Source: Phycisphaera mikurensis NBRC 102666 | GTDB lineage: Bacteria > Planctomycetota > Phycisphaerae > Phycisphaerales > SM1A02 | Direction of reading: 5' to 3' | Length of the DNA stretch: 49,201 nucleotides | Assembly (NCBI GenBank): GCA_945890745.1 | Contig: CAMDCW010000002.1 | Coordinates: forward strand, 1-49,201 | In this document: positions 22,444 through 29,958 of the stretch, piece by piece | Numbering within the stretch: position 1 is the first letter of the stretch | Layout: each line of letters begins with the position of its first letter | Made by a program: the position numbers and the translations under genes | The notes under the pieces: generated by a model | The model's input: only the letters and a program-made list of their open reading frames with translations | Databases searched by the model: none | What the model was told of the DNA's origin: nothing

Positions 22444-23649
22444 ATGTCACACACCAAGTCACCGAACTTCGAAATTGCCAGCGCGCAGATCACAGATACT
22501 GCACTGGCGTTGCACCGGGCCCTGCGTGACACGTTGGAGCGGGTGCTGCCCGCCATGGACGGTGCGCGCGCGTGTGGTCGTGGGCTCGGGTTGCGAAGGA
22601 ACCTGGGCTGGCAGGTCTACACCATCGCGCACACTGCCGACCATGCATCAGTCATCCGCGCACTGCCGAAGTTGCGGGGTTGGGAACTGGTGCTGAAGTC
22701 GCTCGAAACACGCGGCTGCCCGGCCAAGCCATTACAAACGCTGCGCACGGCGATCCGAAACATGGAGGCGCAATTGGTACCAGGCGCCACCAGCCAGCCG
22801 CTGCTGCGCGCCGTGGCCGCGGGCGCGCTTGACACCCCTGCGCAGCGGACCGCCATGCTCCGAGCTCGCGCCAATGCCACGCGAGCAAACGAATATCTGC
22901 ATGGCATCGGGCTGGCGACGTATCTCTCGTCGTTCCTCATCGGCCCCGCAGGAACTGGCGGTGCAGTGGGCATGGCGGCGGCGACCAGCATCCACGGGAT
23001 TCACCGCATCCGCCCCAGCGCAGCGTGGCCGATCTACTACACACTGGAGGCGCACGAAAAGGGGAGCCAGCGTGGCGTAACCACCATGAAGCACGGCACC
23101 AAGGGCATCCCCGCCTTGGTGCGCGACCTCTCCTCGCCAGACGCCACGAACGGATGCCTGCGCATGCACCGCGATGGTGAGACGCAGATGGTGGAACTCC
23201 TTGACCGAGGCACCGCAAACGCGGACCCGCTTGACCTGGCATTCCTTGAGCACCTTGATCATGTCGGCACGCTGCAAGAAGCGCGCGCTCATTGGCGACT
23301 CATGTTCTTGATGACGACACCAACCGAGCGCACGGTGACCGAGGTGTGGTTCCACCGCTCAGTGAAGTTAGCGAACGATCCTTCAGCGATGCTGATGAGT
23401 TCGCCGAACCTCAATCGGCGCGTTCTGGCGGAGCATGGTCTCGAACGCCTCCCGCTCGAAGCGAGCGCCGTTCCGATAGAGGGACCGACGTTGCCCGCGT
23501 CAGCGCGACGGCATTCGGCAGTGCATGCAGAACTCTTGGAGCGCGCCGCTCAACGCTTGGGCGCGCCGCTCAGCGAGTTCACGGGCTTTCAGTTAGTCGT
23601 GCCAAATCCACCATGGATGTCAATGGTGGCGATGGCATTTGACTGCTGA
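22444..23649 (+). CDS. uncharacterised 401-residue protein
   Basis: No signal peptide is visible, so it is probably cytoplasmic. The N-terminal part is helical (ALALHRALRDTLERVLPAMDGARACGRGLGLRRNLGWQVYTIAH) with a possible helix-turn-helix between about 45 and 90. The middle carries a Gly/Ala-rich hydrophobic stretch (LSSFLIGPAGTGGAVGMAAATS). The C-terminal half is mixed and reads like an alpha/beta domain, with DPLDLAFLEHLDHV and HWRLMFLMTTPTERTVTEVWFH. Composition and length support a real gene. I recognise no family; a planctomycete-specific regulator is one guess. The gene follows the last terminator of the PEP-CTERM-like tandem by about 50 bp. Confidence 0.7.
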   Translation: MSHTKSPNFEIASAQITDTALALHRALRDTLERVLPAMDGARACGRGLGLRRNLGWQVYTIAHTADHASVIRALPKLRGWELVLKSLETRGCPAKPLQTLRTAIRNMEAQLVPGATSQPLLRAVAAGALDTPAQRTAMLRARANATRANEYLHGIGLATYLSSFLIGPAGTGGAVGMAAATSIHGIHRIRPSAAWPIYYTLEAHEKGSQRGVTTMKHGTKGIPALVRDLSSPDATNGCLRMHRDGETQMVELLDRGTANADPLDLAFLEHLDHVGTLQEARAHWRLMFLMTTPTERTVTEVWFHRSVKLANDPSAMLMSSPNLNRRVLAEHGLERLPLEASAVPIEGPTLPASARRHSAVHAELLERAAQRLGAPLSEFTGFQLVVPNPPWMSMVAMAFDC

Positions 23650-23741
23650 TGGTTTCACTACTCCCACGAGAAACATGGCTGCTGCAGCTGTACCAGTGCG
23701 ACCAACCATGCGTTCCAAATCCATTGGCGTGAATGCCGTGA

Positions 23742-24635
23742 TTAACTCGGACGGCCCCAGTTGACAAGCAAGACTCCGAGATCAAGACCATCAAAGATGT
23801 TGTCTCCGTTGCAGTCACGGATCCCTGGGTTTGGCTGGCCCCACTTCACGAGCATCAAACCGAGATCCACGCCATCGACGATTCCCGAAAGATCCAAGTC
23901 ACCGACGGCGTATTGGCACGCATCAAGCCGACCATCCTGATTGATATCTGCGACCAAGTTGACCTGGCAATCGTCGGCGATGCCATCATTGTTGCAGTCC
24001 GCATACGTACTGGCATCGCACACATCGCCGATCCCGTCGTTGTCGCAGTCTGACTGCTGTTCATTCGCCACGAACGGGCAGTTGTCGATGGTGTTCACAA
24101 AGCCGTCACCATCATCATCCCGCATTGACGGCACCCAGTTGACACCGTGCAGGGTGATTGTGCCATTCCATTCGGCACTGGCCCGCGGAGTGCCGTATCC
24201 GTTACCGACATAGATTGCCAATTGCGACTTCGACATCTGCACTGGCTGCGCCAATACAACCGTTCCGACCACCGGCGTTCCGTCACGGTAGAAATCACCG
24301 CTCGGCCACATAGCATGCGTACCATTGTCGCTGATTGGCGTGAAACCACCCACCTGCAACTCGCCACCACCATTGAGCGGCGGCACATCGAGGTACACGC
24401 ACAGATCCTTCGCGTAGGTGTTCGAAACCGAACCACTGATCGTGGCGTCTACTGAGATAGACGTCAACTCGCCGACCAGGTCGCGCGCGCCCACCATCTG
24501 CACGAAGTTCAGCCGACCCATCTGGAAGTCCTTGATTTGGAGGACCACGTCAGCACTCGCTGGCGCAGAGAGGGCGAAGGTTGCTCCAACGACAGATGCC
24601 GCGAGCTGTTTGGAAATTGTGGATCGAGTCTTCAT
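23742..24635 (-). CDS. secreted protein with thrombospondin-3 repeats and dockerin-like tail
   Basis: This 297-residue exported protein has a signal peptide (LAASVVGATFALSAPASA) and an N-terminal beta-sandwich of about 150 residues. A calcium-binding thrombospondin type 3-like stretch follows (DDDGDGFVNTIDNCPFVANEQQ, DCDNDGIGDVCD, DCNNDGIADDCQ). Two dockerin/EF-hand-like motifs end the protein: DLDLSGIVDGVDLGLMLVKWG and DCNGDNIFDGLDLGVLLVNWG. It lies 60 bp behind the SCO gene on the same strand and may be in that operon. The N-terminal domain has no known family that I can name. Confidence 0.85.
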   Translation of the reverse strand: MKTRSTISKQLAASVVGATFALSAPASADVVLQIKDFQMGRLNFVQMVGARDLVGELTSISVDATISGSVSNTYAKDLCVYLDVPPLNGGGELQVGGFTPISDNGTHAMWPSGDFYRDGTPVVGTVVLAQPVQMSKSQLAIYVGNGYGTPRASAEWNGTITLHGVNWVPSMRDDDGDGFVNTIDNCPFVANEQQSDCDNDGIGDVCDASTYADCNNDGIADDCQVNLVADINQDGRLDACQYAVGDLDLSGIVDGVDLGLMLVKWGQPNPGIRDCNGDNIFDGLDLGVLLVNWGRPS

Positions 24636-24695
24636 ATGGTGTCTTGTTTAATAGTGTGATGCGATTCGTTCACGAGCGGTGCGAGCAGTGGTACG

Positions 24696-25493
24696 TCAAA
24701 CCTGTGCGAGCAGTGGCTTCGATGGCGTCCAGCCTGGAATGGCGCGAGCGCTGTTTGGAACATTGCGATTCATGCGCGCAAACTCTGGGCGGCGGTCCGG
24801 TGGCAACAGCCATCCCACGCTGCTCGCGATGCTGGTCGGGGTGCCAAGGCCGGGGCAGGAACTCCACTTGTCGAGTGAGTGATGACCAAACCGGATCATG
24901 CCTGTGTGGGTGGCAGGAGTGCCCTGCGTATCTTCCTTGCCCGAGTCAAAGAATCCAAAGGAGCAACGGACATACCGGATCGCCTCGGGGGATCCTGTCA
25001 AATACTTCCAGCCGGGCTTGCCAAGAATGCCGCGAATCTCCATCGCCTCCCGCATGTCAGCAGGTGAATCCTGAGCGAGCGAGAACGTGTAGAAGCGCAC
25101 CGGGTTCCCCATCAAGCCACCAAGCATTCCTGAAGCTTCAACGAGGTTGCCAGAGATACGACCGCAGATGCCTTGGCACTTCGCATAGCCGAAGCCCGCT
25201 GCAAAGATCTGGCCACGTATGAGGTCATCATGGAAGTACAACTTCCGACCATCTTGGTCATAGAGCACGTAGTTTTTGAATGTGCGCACCCCACTGGCAT
25301 CTCGACGCATCCGACCAACCTCCTCATCGGAGACGGCAGGCGCCGGCTCCTGAGCAAGGCGAGTGACGGATGAGCAGCCACTGAGCACAGCGGCACCGGC
25401 GGGGATCATCAGCGCGCGGAGCGCTGAGCGACGATTGGCGAACTGAACTAGCACCGATGGATCGGAACTAACAACCTGGATTCGATTATTCAT
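24696..25493 (-). CDS. SCO1/SenC-family copper chaperone, lipoprotein
   Basis: SCO proteins deliver copper to, or reduce, copper sites such as CuA of cytochrome oxidase. This 265-residue protein has a lipoprotein signal with two arginines (NRRSALRALMIPAGAAVLSGC, lipid C40). The thioredoxin-like domain carries the copper motif CQGIC (C106, C110) and a downstream candidate histidine ligand in THTGMIRFG (H196). The segment YVLYDQDGRKLYFHDDLIRGQIFAAGFGYAKC is the usual SCO lead-in. It lies 32 bp behind a multicopper oxidase gene on the same strand and no cytochrome oxidase gene is near, so the oxidase may be its client. That last point is inference. Confidence 0.85.
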   Translation of the reverse strand: MNNRIQVVSSDPSVLVQFANRRSALRALMIPAGAAVLSGCSSVTRLAQEPAPAVSDEEVGRMRRDASGVRTFKNYVLYDQDGRKLYFHDDLIRGQIFAAGFGYAKCQGICGRISGNLVEASGMLGGLMGNPVRFYTFSLAQDSPADMREAMEIRGILGKPGWKYLTGSPEAIRYVRCSFGFFDSGKEDTQGTPATHTGMIRFGHHSLDKWSSCPGLGTPTSIASSVGWLLPPDRRPEFARMNRNVPNSARAIPGWTPSKPLLAQV

Positions 25494-25525
25494 ATTTTTA
25501 ACTCAGTAACTGTTGGTGTTTGCTA

Positions 25526-27190
25526 TCAAGGAACTACATCGATGCGAACCATCATGGCGTGATCTTCATGGATGGTGTTATGGCAATGCATGACATAACG
25601 ACCAGTCCAGTCACGGAACCGGATGTACAACTCCATCTCGTCACCGGGATACAACGTGAACACGTCTTTTCTGCAGTGAAGAATGCCACTGTCAACGGGC
25701 TTGCCGTTCAGTGAAAGGATCCGGTTCTCTTCCATGTGGATGTGCACGGGGTGCGCCCATCCGCCAGCGGTACTGATGCGCCAGATCTCGGCCGTACCTT
25801 GCTTGAAAGTGATGTCCGCCCGATCGTTGTCAAAGATCCTGCCGTTCACCGTCCACATGCCATTCTTGCGGTCGAACGCAAGGGTGCGAGTGCGGACAAC
25901 GGGGGTGTCCATCTCCGGCAACGGTCGGAAGTTCGCAGGAACCCGGCTGTGGTCGACAACATTCCTCTCGGGACTGATGATGAACTTAATCAGTTGATTG
26001 CTGTCGGCATACGACAACAGAACACCCTCTGGCTTCGCGCCTTCGATTTGCATCTCGCGGTTAACAAGATAAAGCTCGTTGACGCCATCGGGCACTTGAC
26101 TAAAGTCAACAACAATGTCCGCACGTTCCGAAACGCCGAGTTGAACGTGGTCAGTCTCGATTGGATGCGGCAACATATTGCCATCGTTCGCGATGTGGTG
26201 GAACGTCATGCCATTGGACATCCAAAAGCTGTAGAACCGGGACGGGCCACCATCAAGCAGACGGAACCGGTACTTGCGACGCTCGACCTCAAAGTACGGC
26301 TGAACGCGCCCGTTTACTAGGTACTTGTCACCAAGATGCCCGTCCATGTTCATGACGTCCATCACTAGAACGCCGTTCGCGTCATACCGGCGGTCGGTGA
26401 AGATCAGTGGAATGTCATAGCACCCGCGCCAACGCGGACCATCGGGCACACCGCTCGGCAAGCGGAACGCCTCGGAGTTTGGATCATTCTCGTTGCCGCT
26501 ATCAAGGTGGTCGAACAACAGGAAGAAGCCGGCCAACCCGCGGTAGGTGTTCTGAGCCGTGTAATCCATCCGGTGATCGTGGTACCAGAGCGTGCCCTTG
26601 GCCTCACGCCAGTCGCCGCCGGCATAGATCATTGGCCAGTGATGATCCCTGAATGAACCAGGACTGAACCAGTAGCCCGGGTAGCCATCAGACTCCGAGG
26701 CATGATGGCCATTGTGCACATGGGTAATGATGTCGGGACTGCCAATACCATTGAGTTCCAGGGGCAAATCGTTCCGAATACGGCACAGCACTGGCTCGCC
26801 GTAGTGATTGATGAATGTGACACCCGGCACGGAACCTTGGTAGGCCATGACGCGACTCTCAGCAAGCTCCGGATGCGGACGCGACAAGATCTCGGTCACG
26901 CTCATGTCATAGAACTTGACGGGCGCGAACTCGTCGTAACGCTGATGGTCAGCCGGAATCACTGGCGGATCCAGGGCCTCCCAAGCTGGCAGCGGCACTG
27001 CGTGTCGCGCGAACGCGAGCGGCCATACCCACGGCGTGGTGGCCGGGCTTCCAAAGTTGACTTGAACTGGAACGGTGACCTGGGCGCTCGCCTGCTTGGA
27101 GAGGACGGAAAGACTTCCGGCCGCTACTGCAGTGCCACCGAGGAACCGACGCCTGGAAACGACGGGTGAACTACTTGTTTTGCGCAACAT
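25526..27190 (-). CDS. Tat-exported multicopper oxidase (CotA/bilirubin-oxidase-like)
   Basis: Multicopper oxidases oxidise phenols or metal ions and reduce O2 to water. A twin-arginine signal is clear (VSRRRFLGGTAVAAGSLSVL). All copper-ligand motifs are present in order: THVHNGHHASESDGYPG, TLWYHDHRMDYT, WAHPVHIHMEENRIL and MHCHNTIHEDHAMM, giving type 1, 2 and 3 sites. The ESDGYPGYWFSPG sequence places it near CotA and bilirubin oxidases. From the ATG at 27190 the protein is 554 residues; the frame extends seven codons further to a TTG. SCO lies 32 bp downstream. Substrate is not predictable; Mn(II), Cu(I) and phenols are all possible. Confidence 0.93.
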   Translation of the reverse strand: MLRKTSSSPVVSRRRFLGGTAVAAGSLSVLSKQASAQVTVPVQVNFGSPATTPWVWPLAFARHAVPLPAWEALDPPVIPADHQRYDEFAPVKFYDMSVTEILSRPHPELAESRVMAYQGSVPGVTFINHYGEPVLCRIRNDLPLELNGIGSPDIITHVHNGHHASESDGYPGYWFSPGSFRDHHWPMIYAGGDWREAKGTLWYHDHRMDYTAQNTYRGLAGFFLLFDHLDSGNENDPNSEAFRLPSGVPDGPRWRGCYDIPLIFTDRRYDANGVLVMDVMNMDGHLGDKYLVNGRVQPYFEVERRKYRFRLLDGGPSRFYSFWMSNGMTFHHIANDGNMLPHPIETDHVQLGVSERADIVVDFSQVPDGVNELYLVNREMQIEGAKPEGVLLSYADSNQLIKFIISPERNVVDHSRVPANFRPLPEMDTPVVRTRTLAFDRKNGMWTVNGRIFDNDRADITFKQGTAEIWRISTAGGWAHPVHIHMEENRILSLNGKPVDSGILHCRKDVFTLYPGDEMELYIRFRDWTGRYVMHCHNTIHEDHAMMVRIDVVP

Positions 27191-27241
27191 ACGGAACGTC
27201 CTGGAGAACAAAGGAACAAATGAATAAATGCCCGACAGCTG

Positions 27242-27269
27242 ACTGTAGTCCGTGAATCTAAAAGGTCAA
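27242..27269 (-). promoter_or_regulatory. possible sigma70-type promoter of the multicopper oxidase
   Basis: On the minus strand TTGACC and TACAGT are separated by 16 bp, about 50 bp before the ATG at 27190. Both boxes are partial matches, so this is a weak call. It lies downstream of the terminator of the preceding gene, as a new transcript would need. Confidence 0.35.
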
Positions 27270-27326
27270 TCACCAATGCTGATGTAAATACTGTCATTCA
27301 CTTGCTCGGAATCGAGAGTCAATAAA

Positions 27327-27358
27327 AAGCGCCCGGAACTGCTTAGTTCCGGGCGCTT
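27327..27358 (-). terminator. rho-independent terminator of the unknown exported-protein gene
   Basis: A perfect 13-bp stem, AAGCGCCCGGAAC pairing with GTTCCGGGCGCTT around a 6-nt loop. On the minus strand it is followed by TTTTATT. It lies about 40 bp behind the stop at 27396 and separates that gene from the multicopper oxidase. Confidence 0.9.
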
Positions 27359-27395
27359 CATGTTCTGACAGGGTCTGCGGCAGCGCTTGGGCGAA

Positions 27396-28688
27396 TCAGG
27401 GCGCTATGGAATCGGTGAAGTCAAAGTGTTGGCGATGGAGTTCTGCACCCGTCGCAGCATCTCGGACAACCATGTCGAGGGCCGTGACGACTTCGAGGTC
27501 AATGCCGTCAAGGCGCATGTCATAGGTACCGATTCCGTTCGCGGGATCCACGACGAATGGCACGGCAAGGGGCTTCTTTGAACCAGCGAGCTGCACCCAC
27601 AGCGTCTTGCCAGCCGGCGGGTAGAACTGCCCGCGCCAGCGGAGGAGACCAGTATCCACCCGCGCGGTGAAGCGGTCGGCGGACACAATAATACCCATCG
27701 ATTCAACATAAAGCGTCGGCGCATCGATCTCGATTCCGAACATCATGTGTTCACCGACGAGGTACCCAACCACGACTACCTCATCGCCCACTTGAAGACT
27801 CGCCGCAAGTACGGAGGGATCAACCTCAGCACCCGCAATCCCAAGAATCTTTGTTTCGATTCGCGGATCTTGGTTGAGTGTTACGATCGTTTCGTTAACG
27901 ACGAACGATATGGGCGTTAAGTCACTGCCCTTCTGCACAGATCGAACCTTGCCTGCCGTCACGTTTTCCGCCAACTCAATCACGCAGCCATCATGGGGGA
28001 TTCGATACTCATTACCCGCGGAATCGACATAGATAGTGCCTGCGGACTTCAGCGTGCCGCCGGTGCTGTGCGGGTACTTCCAATAGGTTCGTGGCGGGAG
28101 CTGGAATGGGTTCGTTGGGTACTGCCCTTGAGCCGTACGAACGCCGCAGCGACCAAGGAATTCCGCTGACAGCACCGATTGGTGGACGTTGAACAGGTTG
28201 ATGAGGATGCGAAAGTAGTTGTCCTCAATCACCCGTTGCGTGGCAGGGCTTCGGTCGAGTGCCCCGACGACATTCGAACGAGCTTCGGATGTACTAAAGA
28301 GCGAACGCACCGGACCAAGCCGATAGGGACCGGCATCAGGACCGGCGCTCGCGTTTACAAGATCTCGCCCGATGGCATTGATGTCACTGAGACGGTCAAA
28401 GTCCGCGACGGTGATCGATCCCAAGGTAGCGCCGTTCGGACTGAGTTTCTCAGTGCCCTCCAAAGTGAACGGCACGCCGTTGATACTGGCGGGAATCTGA
28501 ATGACCTGACCAACAGCCGTCAGCGTGCGACCAGGGATATCGATGTCCCAGATCGGTCCCTCGGTCAGAAAGATCTCGACGGGCAACTTCTGTGTGACCG
28601 TGGTGCCATTGAAGAGGATGACTTGGGCCGATGCAGTGACTGTGATGAACGTGGTACTAGCGGCAATGAATGTAAACAAAGTATTCAT
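27396..28688 (-). CDS. uncharacterised exported protein in the redox block
   Basis: This 430-residue protein has a signal peptide (FTFIAASTTFITVTASAQ). The first part has the repeated strand pattern of OB-like or DUF5666-type modules, for example GRTLTAVGQVIQIPASINGVPF. The C-terminal half has similar strands (LQVGDEVVVVGYLVGEHMMFGIEIDAPTL, GIIVSADRFTARVDTGLLRWRG). A helical middle contains VEDNYFRI-like and Cys-containing segments (LGRCGVRTAQG, HDGCVIEL). The start is ATG 28688, preceded by GGAG at good spacing; the frame is open to 28736. I know no function. It follows a PEP-CTERM-like gene by 69 bp and ends in a strong terminator, before the multicopper oxidase. Confidence 0.75.
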   Translation of the reverse strand: MNTLFTFIAASTTFITVTASAQVILFNGTTVTQKLPVEIFLTEGPIWDIDIPGRTLTAVGQVIQIPASINGVPFTLEGTEKLSPNGATLGSITVADFDRLSDINAIGRDLVNASAGPDAGPYRLGPVRSLFSTSEARSNVVGALDRSPATQRVIEDNYFRILINLFNVHQSVLSAEFLGRCGVRTAQGQYPTNPFQLPPRTYWKYPHSTGGTLKSAGTIYVDSAGNEYRIPHDGCVIELAENVTAGKVRSVQKGSDLTPISFVVNETIVTLNQDPRIETKILGIAGAEVDPSVLAASLQVGDEVVVVGYLVGEHMMFGIEIDAPTLYVESMGIIVSADRFTARVDTGLLRWRGQFYPPAGKTLWVQLAGSKKPLAVPFVVDPANGIGTYDMRLDGIDLEVVTALDMVVRDAATGAELHRQHFDFTDSIAP

Positions 28689-28710
28689 GGGTAGAGCTCC
28701 AAACGGGAGT

Positions 28711-28740
28711 GTGAGAGACTGTGAGAGAGTGTGCAAGAGT
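28711..28740. repeat. 10-bp direct repeat in a 5' leader
   Basis: Three adjoining decamers GTGAGAGACT, GTGAGAGAGT and GTGCAAGAGT, with a weaker fourth (GTGCGTCAGC). They lie 23-52 bp upstream of the start codon at 28688 on the minus strand, between two genes. One repeat per turn of the helix would put each unit on the same face of the DNA. Confidence 0.7.
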
Positions 28741-28757
28741 GTGCGTCAGCGGATTGA

Positions 28758-29573
28758 TCAACGGCGTCGGCGCATTCCCACCAGACCGGCTGCCGCCAGT
28801 AGCGCCACTGCACCCGGTGCAGGAACGATGGAGATCGAACCAACTTGATAGGAGCCAGCGACTTCCGGAACAGCAGCTCCGAATGCGTTGCACTGATATG
28901 CGAAGTTCATTGAGAATGACGTTACTTGTGTCAGGTCAATCGACTCCTCAGGATTGAACGGGGCGAAGTCCGCGAAGTTTGCGAGTAGACCACCATTCAG
29001 GCCACTGAAGCCGCCAGCGGCATAGCCGAAGAAGGTGTAGTTCGCCTGCACTCCGTATGCATCGGTCAACACCAGATCGAGCGTCAGGCCTTGAAGGGAG
29101 GGATTGGTGATGCCAGTCGATCCGACAAGAGATCCGTTGATCCCGATGCCATGGCCCTGGGAGGCAAAATCCATTGATGTGCCGGTCACAGCGTTGTAGG
29201 CAAGGCTTCCAGTTGCTTCGCCGAGTTTGCCGCCGAAGTTGAAGTTGGCAGTGCCGGCGGCTGTATCAATCGTGGTCGAGGAGAATCGGTTCCCCTTATC
29301 TGCCGTTGAGTAACCGTTGTCACCGAAAGAAGACCAGCTCGCACGAGCCACGCGATTGCGGCGCGAGTTGGCGATGGGTGCGATTGCAGCATTCACTGCC
29401 GATACCGATGCGCCAGAATCAACGGCGCTCGAAGTGGTCGAGCCCCCGGCGAGGGCCATCTGGCTAGACGCATCAAAGCTGTCGATGATGATCCCCGCCT
29501 GGGCAGAGGCGGTGATTAGGGACAAGGACGTGGTAAGGACAAACGTGGGGTGAGTGAAATGAGAGGTGTGCAT
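28758..29573 (-). CDS. secreted protein with PEP-CTERM-like tail (paired-palindrome control)
   Basis: This 271-residue exported protein has a signal peptide (FVLTTSLSLITASAQA). The body is rich in Gly, Ser, Asn and Ala with alternating strands and no cysteine until a single one near the end. The C-terminal tail is VPAPGAVALLAAAGLVGMRRRR. ATG 29573 has AAGGAGTTTCAG directly upstream, an excellent ribosome-binding site, and is preferred over the open frame to 29615. Its upstream region holds the paired palindromes at 29722-29752, shared with the gene at 33341. It follows the di-haem peroxidase gene on the same strand but with a 385-bp gap, so it probably has its own promoter. Confidence 0.85.
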   Translation of the reverse strand: MHTSHFTHPTFVLTTSLSLITASAQAGIIIDSFDASSQMALAGGSTTSSAVDSGASVSAVNAAIAPIANSRRNRVARASWSSFGDNGYSTADKGNRFSSTTIDTAAGTANFNFGGKLGEATGSLAYNAVTGTSMDFASQGHGIGINGSLVGSTGITNPSLQGLTLDLVLTDAYGVQANYTFFGYAAGGFSGLNGGLLANFADFAPFNPEESIDLTQVTSFSMNFAYQCNAFGAAVPEVAGSYQVGSISIVPAPGAVALLAAAGLVGMRRRR

Positions 29574-29721
29574 CTGAAACTCCTTTATGCTTGACACCGT
29601 TCGAATGACTCCCAATGACTTGGGGGTTGAGGGATCGCCGATTCCGTCGGCGCGCGGCGTGGACTTCCACTTGAATCACCCACTTCTCAGAGATGCCGGA
29701 TGTGTTTCACACCGGAGATCA

Positions 29722-29752
29722 TTCTCTGGAGAAGTAGTGCTTCTCTAGAGAT
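29722..29752. promoter_or_regulatory. paired 12-bp palindromes, candidate operator, copy 1
   Basis: TTCTCTGGAGAA (29722-29733) and TTCTCTAGAGAT (29741-29752) start 19 bp apart. The first is imperfect at its centre and the second differs in its last base from a perfect palindrome. AACGTAATC follows at once. The nearest downstream start codon (minus strand, 29573) is about 150 bp away. The same arrangement and spacing occurs at 33483-33513. Confidence 0.68.
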
Positions 29753-29850
29753 AACGTAATCGACTCGCCGAACCCATCATCCACTGACATGATTAATCCT
29801 AGAAATGGCGATGTAAAGTCCCATATAGCAAACGCTTATGCATGAGCAAC

Positions 29851-29888
29851 GCACGAGATGAACCCAGCATGGCTGGATCACCTCGTGC
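29851..29888 (-). terminator. hairpin behind the di-haem peroxidase gene, possible terminator
   Basis: The outer arms GCACGAG and CTCGTGC and the inner arms CCAGC and GCTGG form one imperfect hairpin about 70 bp behind the stop at 29959. There is no T-run on the minus strand, so a rho-dependent or mRNA-stabilising role is equally possible. Confidence 0.45.
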
Positions 29889-29958
29889 GCCGCTCCGCAA
29901 GCCCGTACCTGCTACTAATATGTCCGATAAGTCAAGATCCGAAGCCCTGAATCTGCCT

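Larger units (their letters stand above)
29574..29958. other. 385-bp intergenic region with paired operator and hairpin
   Basis: This is the spacer between the peroxidase gene and the PEP-CTERM-like gene, both on the minus strand. It holds the ribosome-binding site at about 29579-29584, the paired palindromes at 29722-29752, and a hairpin at 29851-29888 behind the peroxidase. I see no gene in it. Confidence 0.6.

Noticed and set aside
28711-28740. Short direct repeats considered as a CRISPR remnant
   Set aside because: The units are 10 bp and adjoin without spacers; there are no cas genes.
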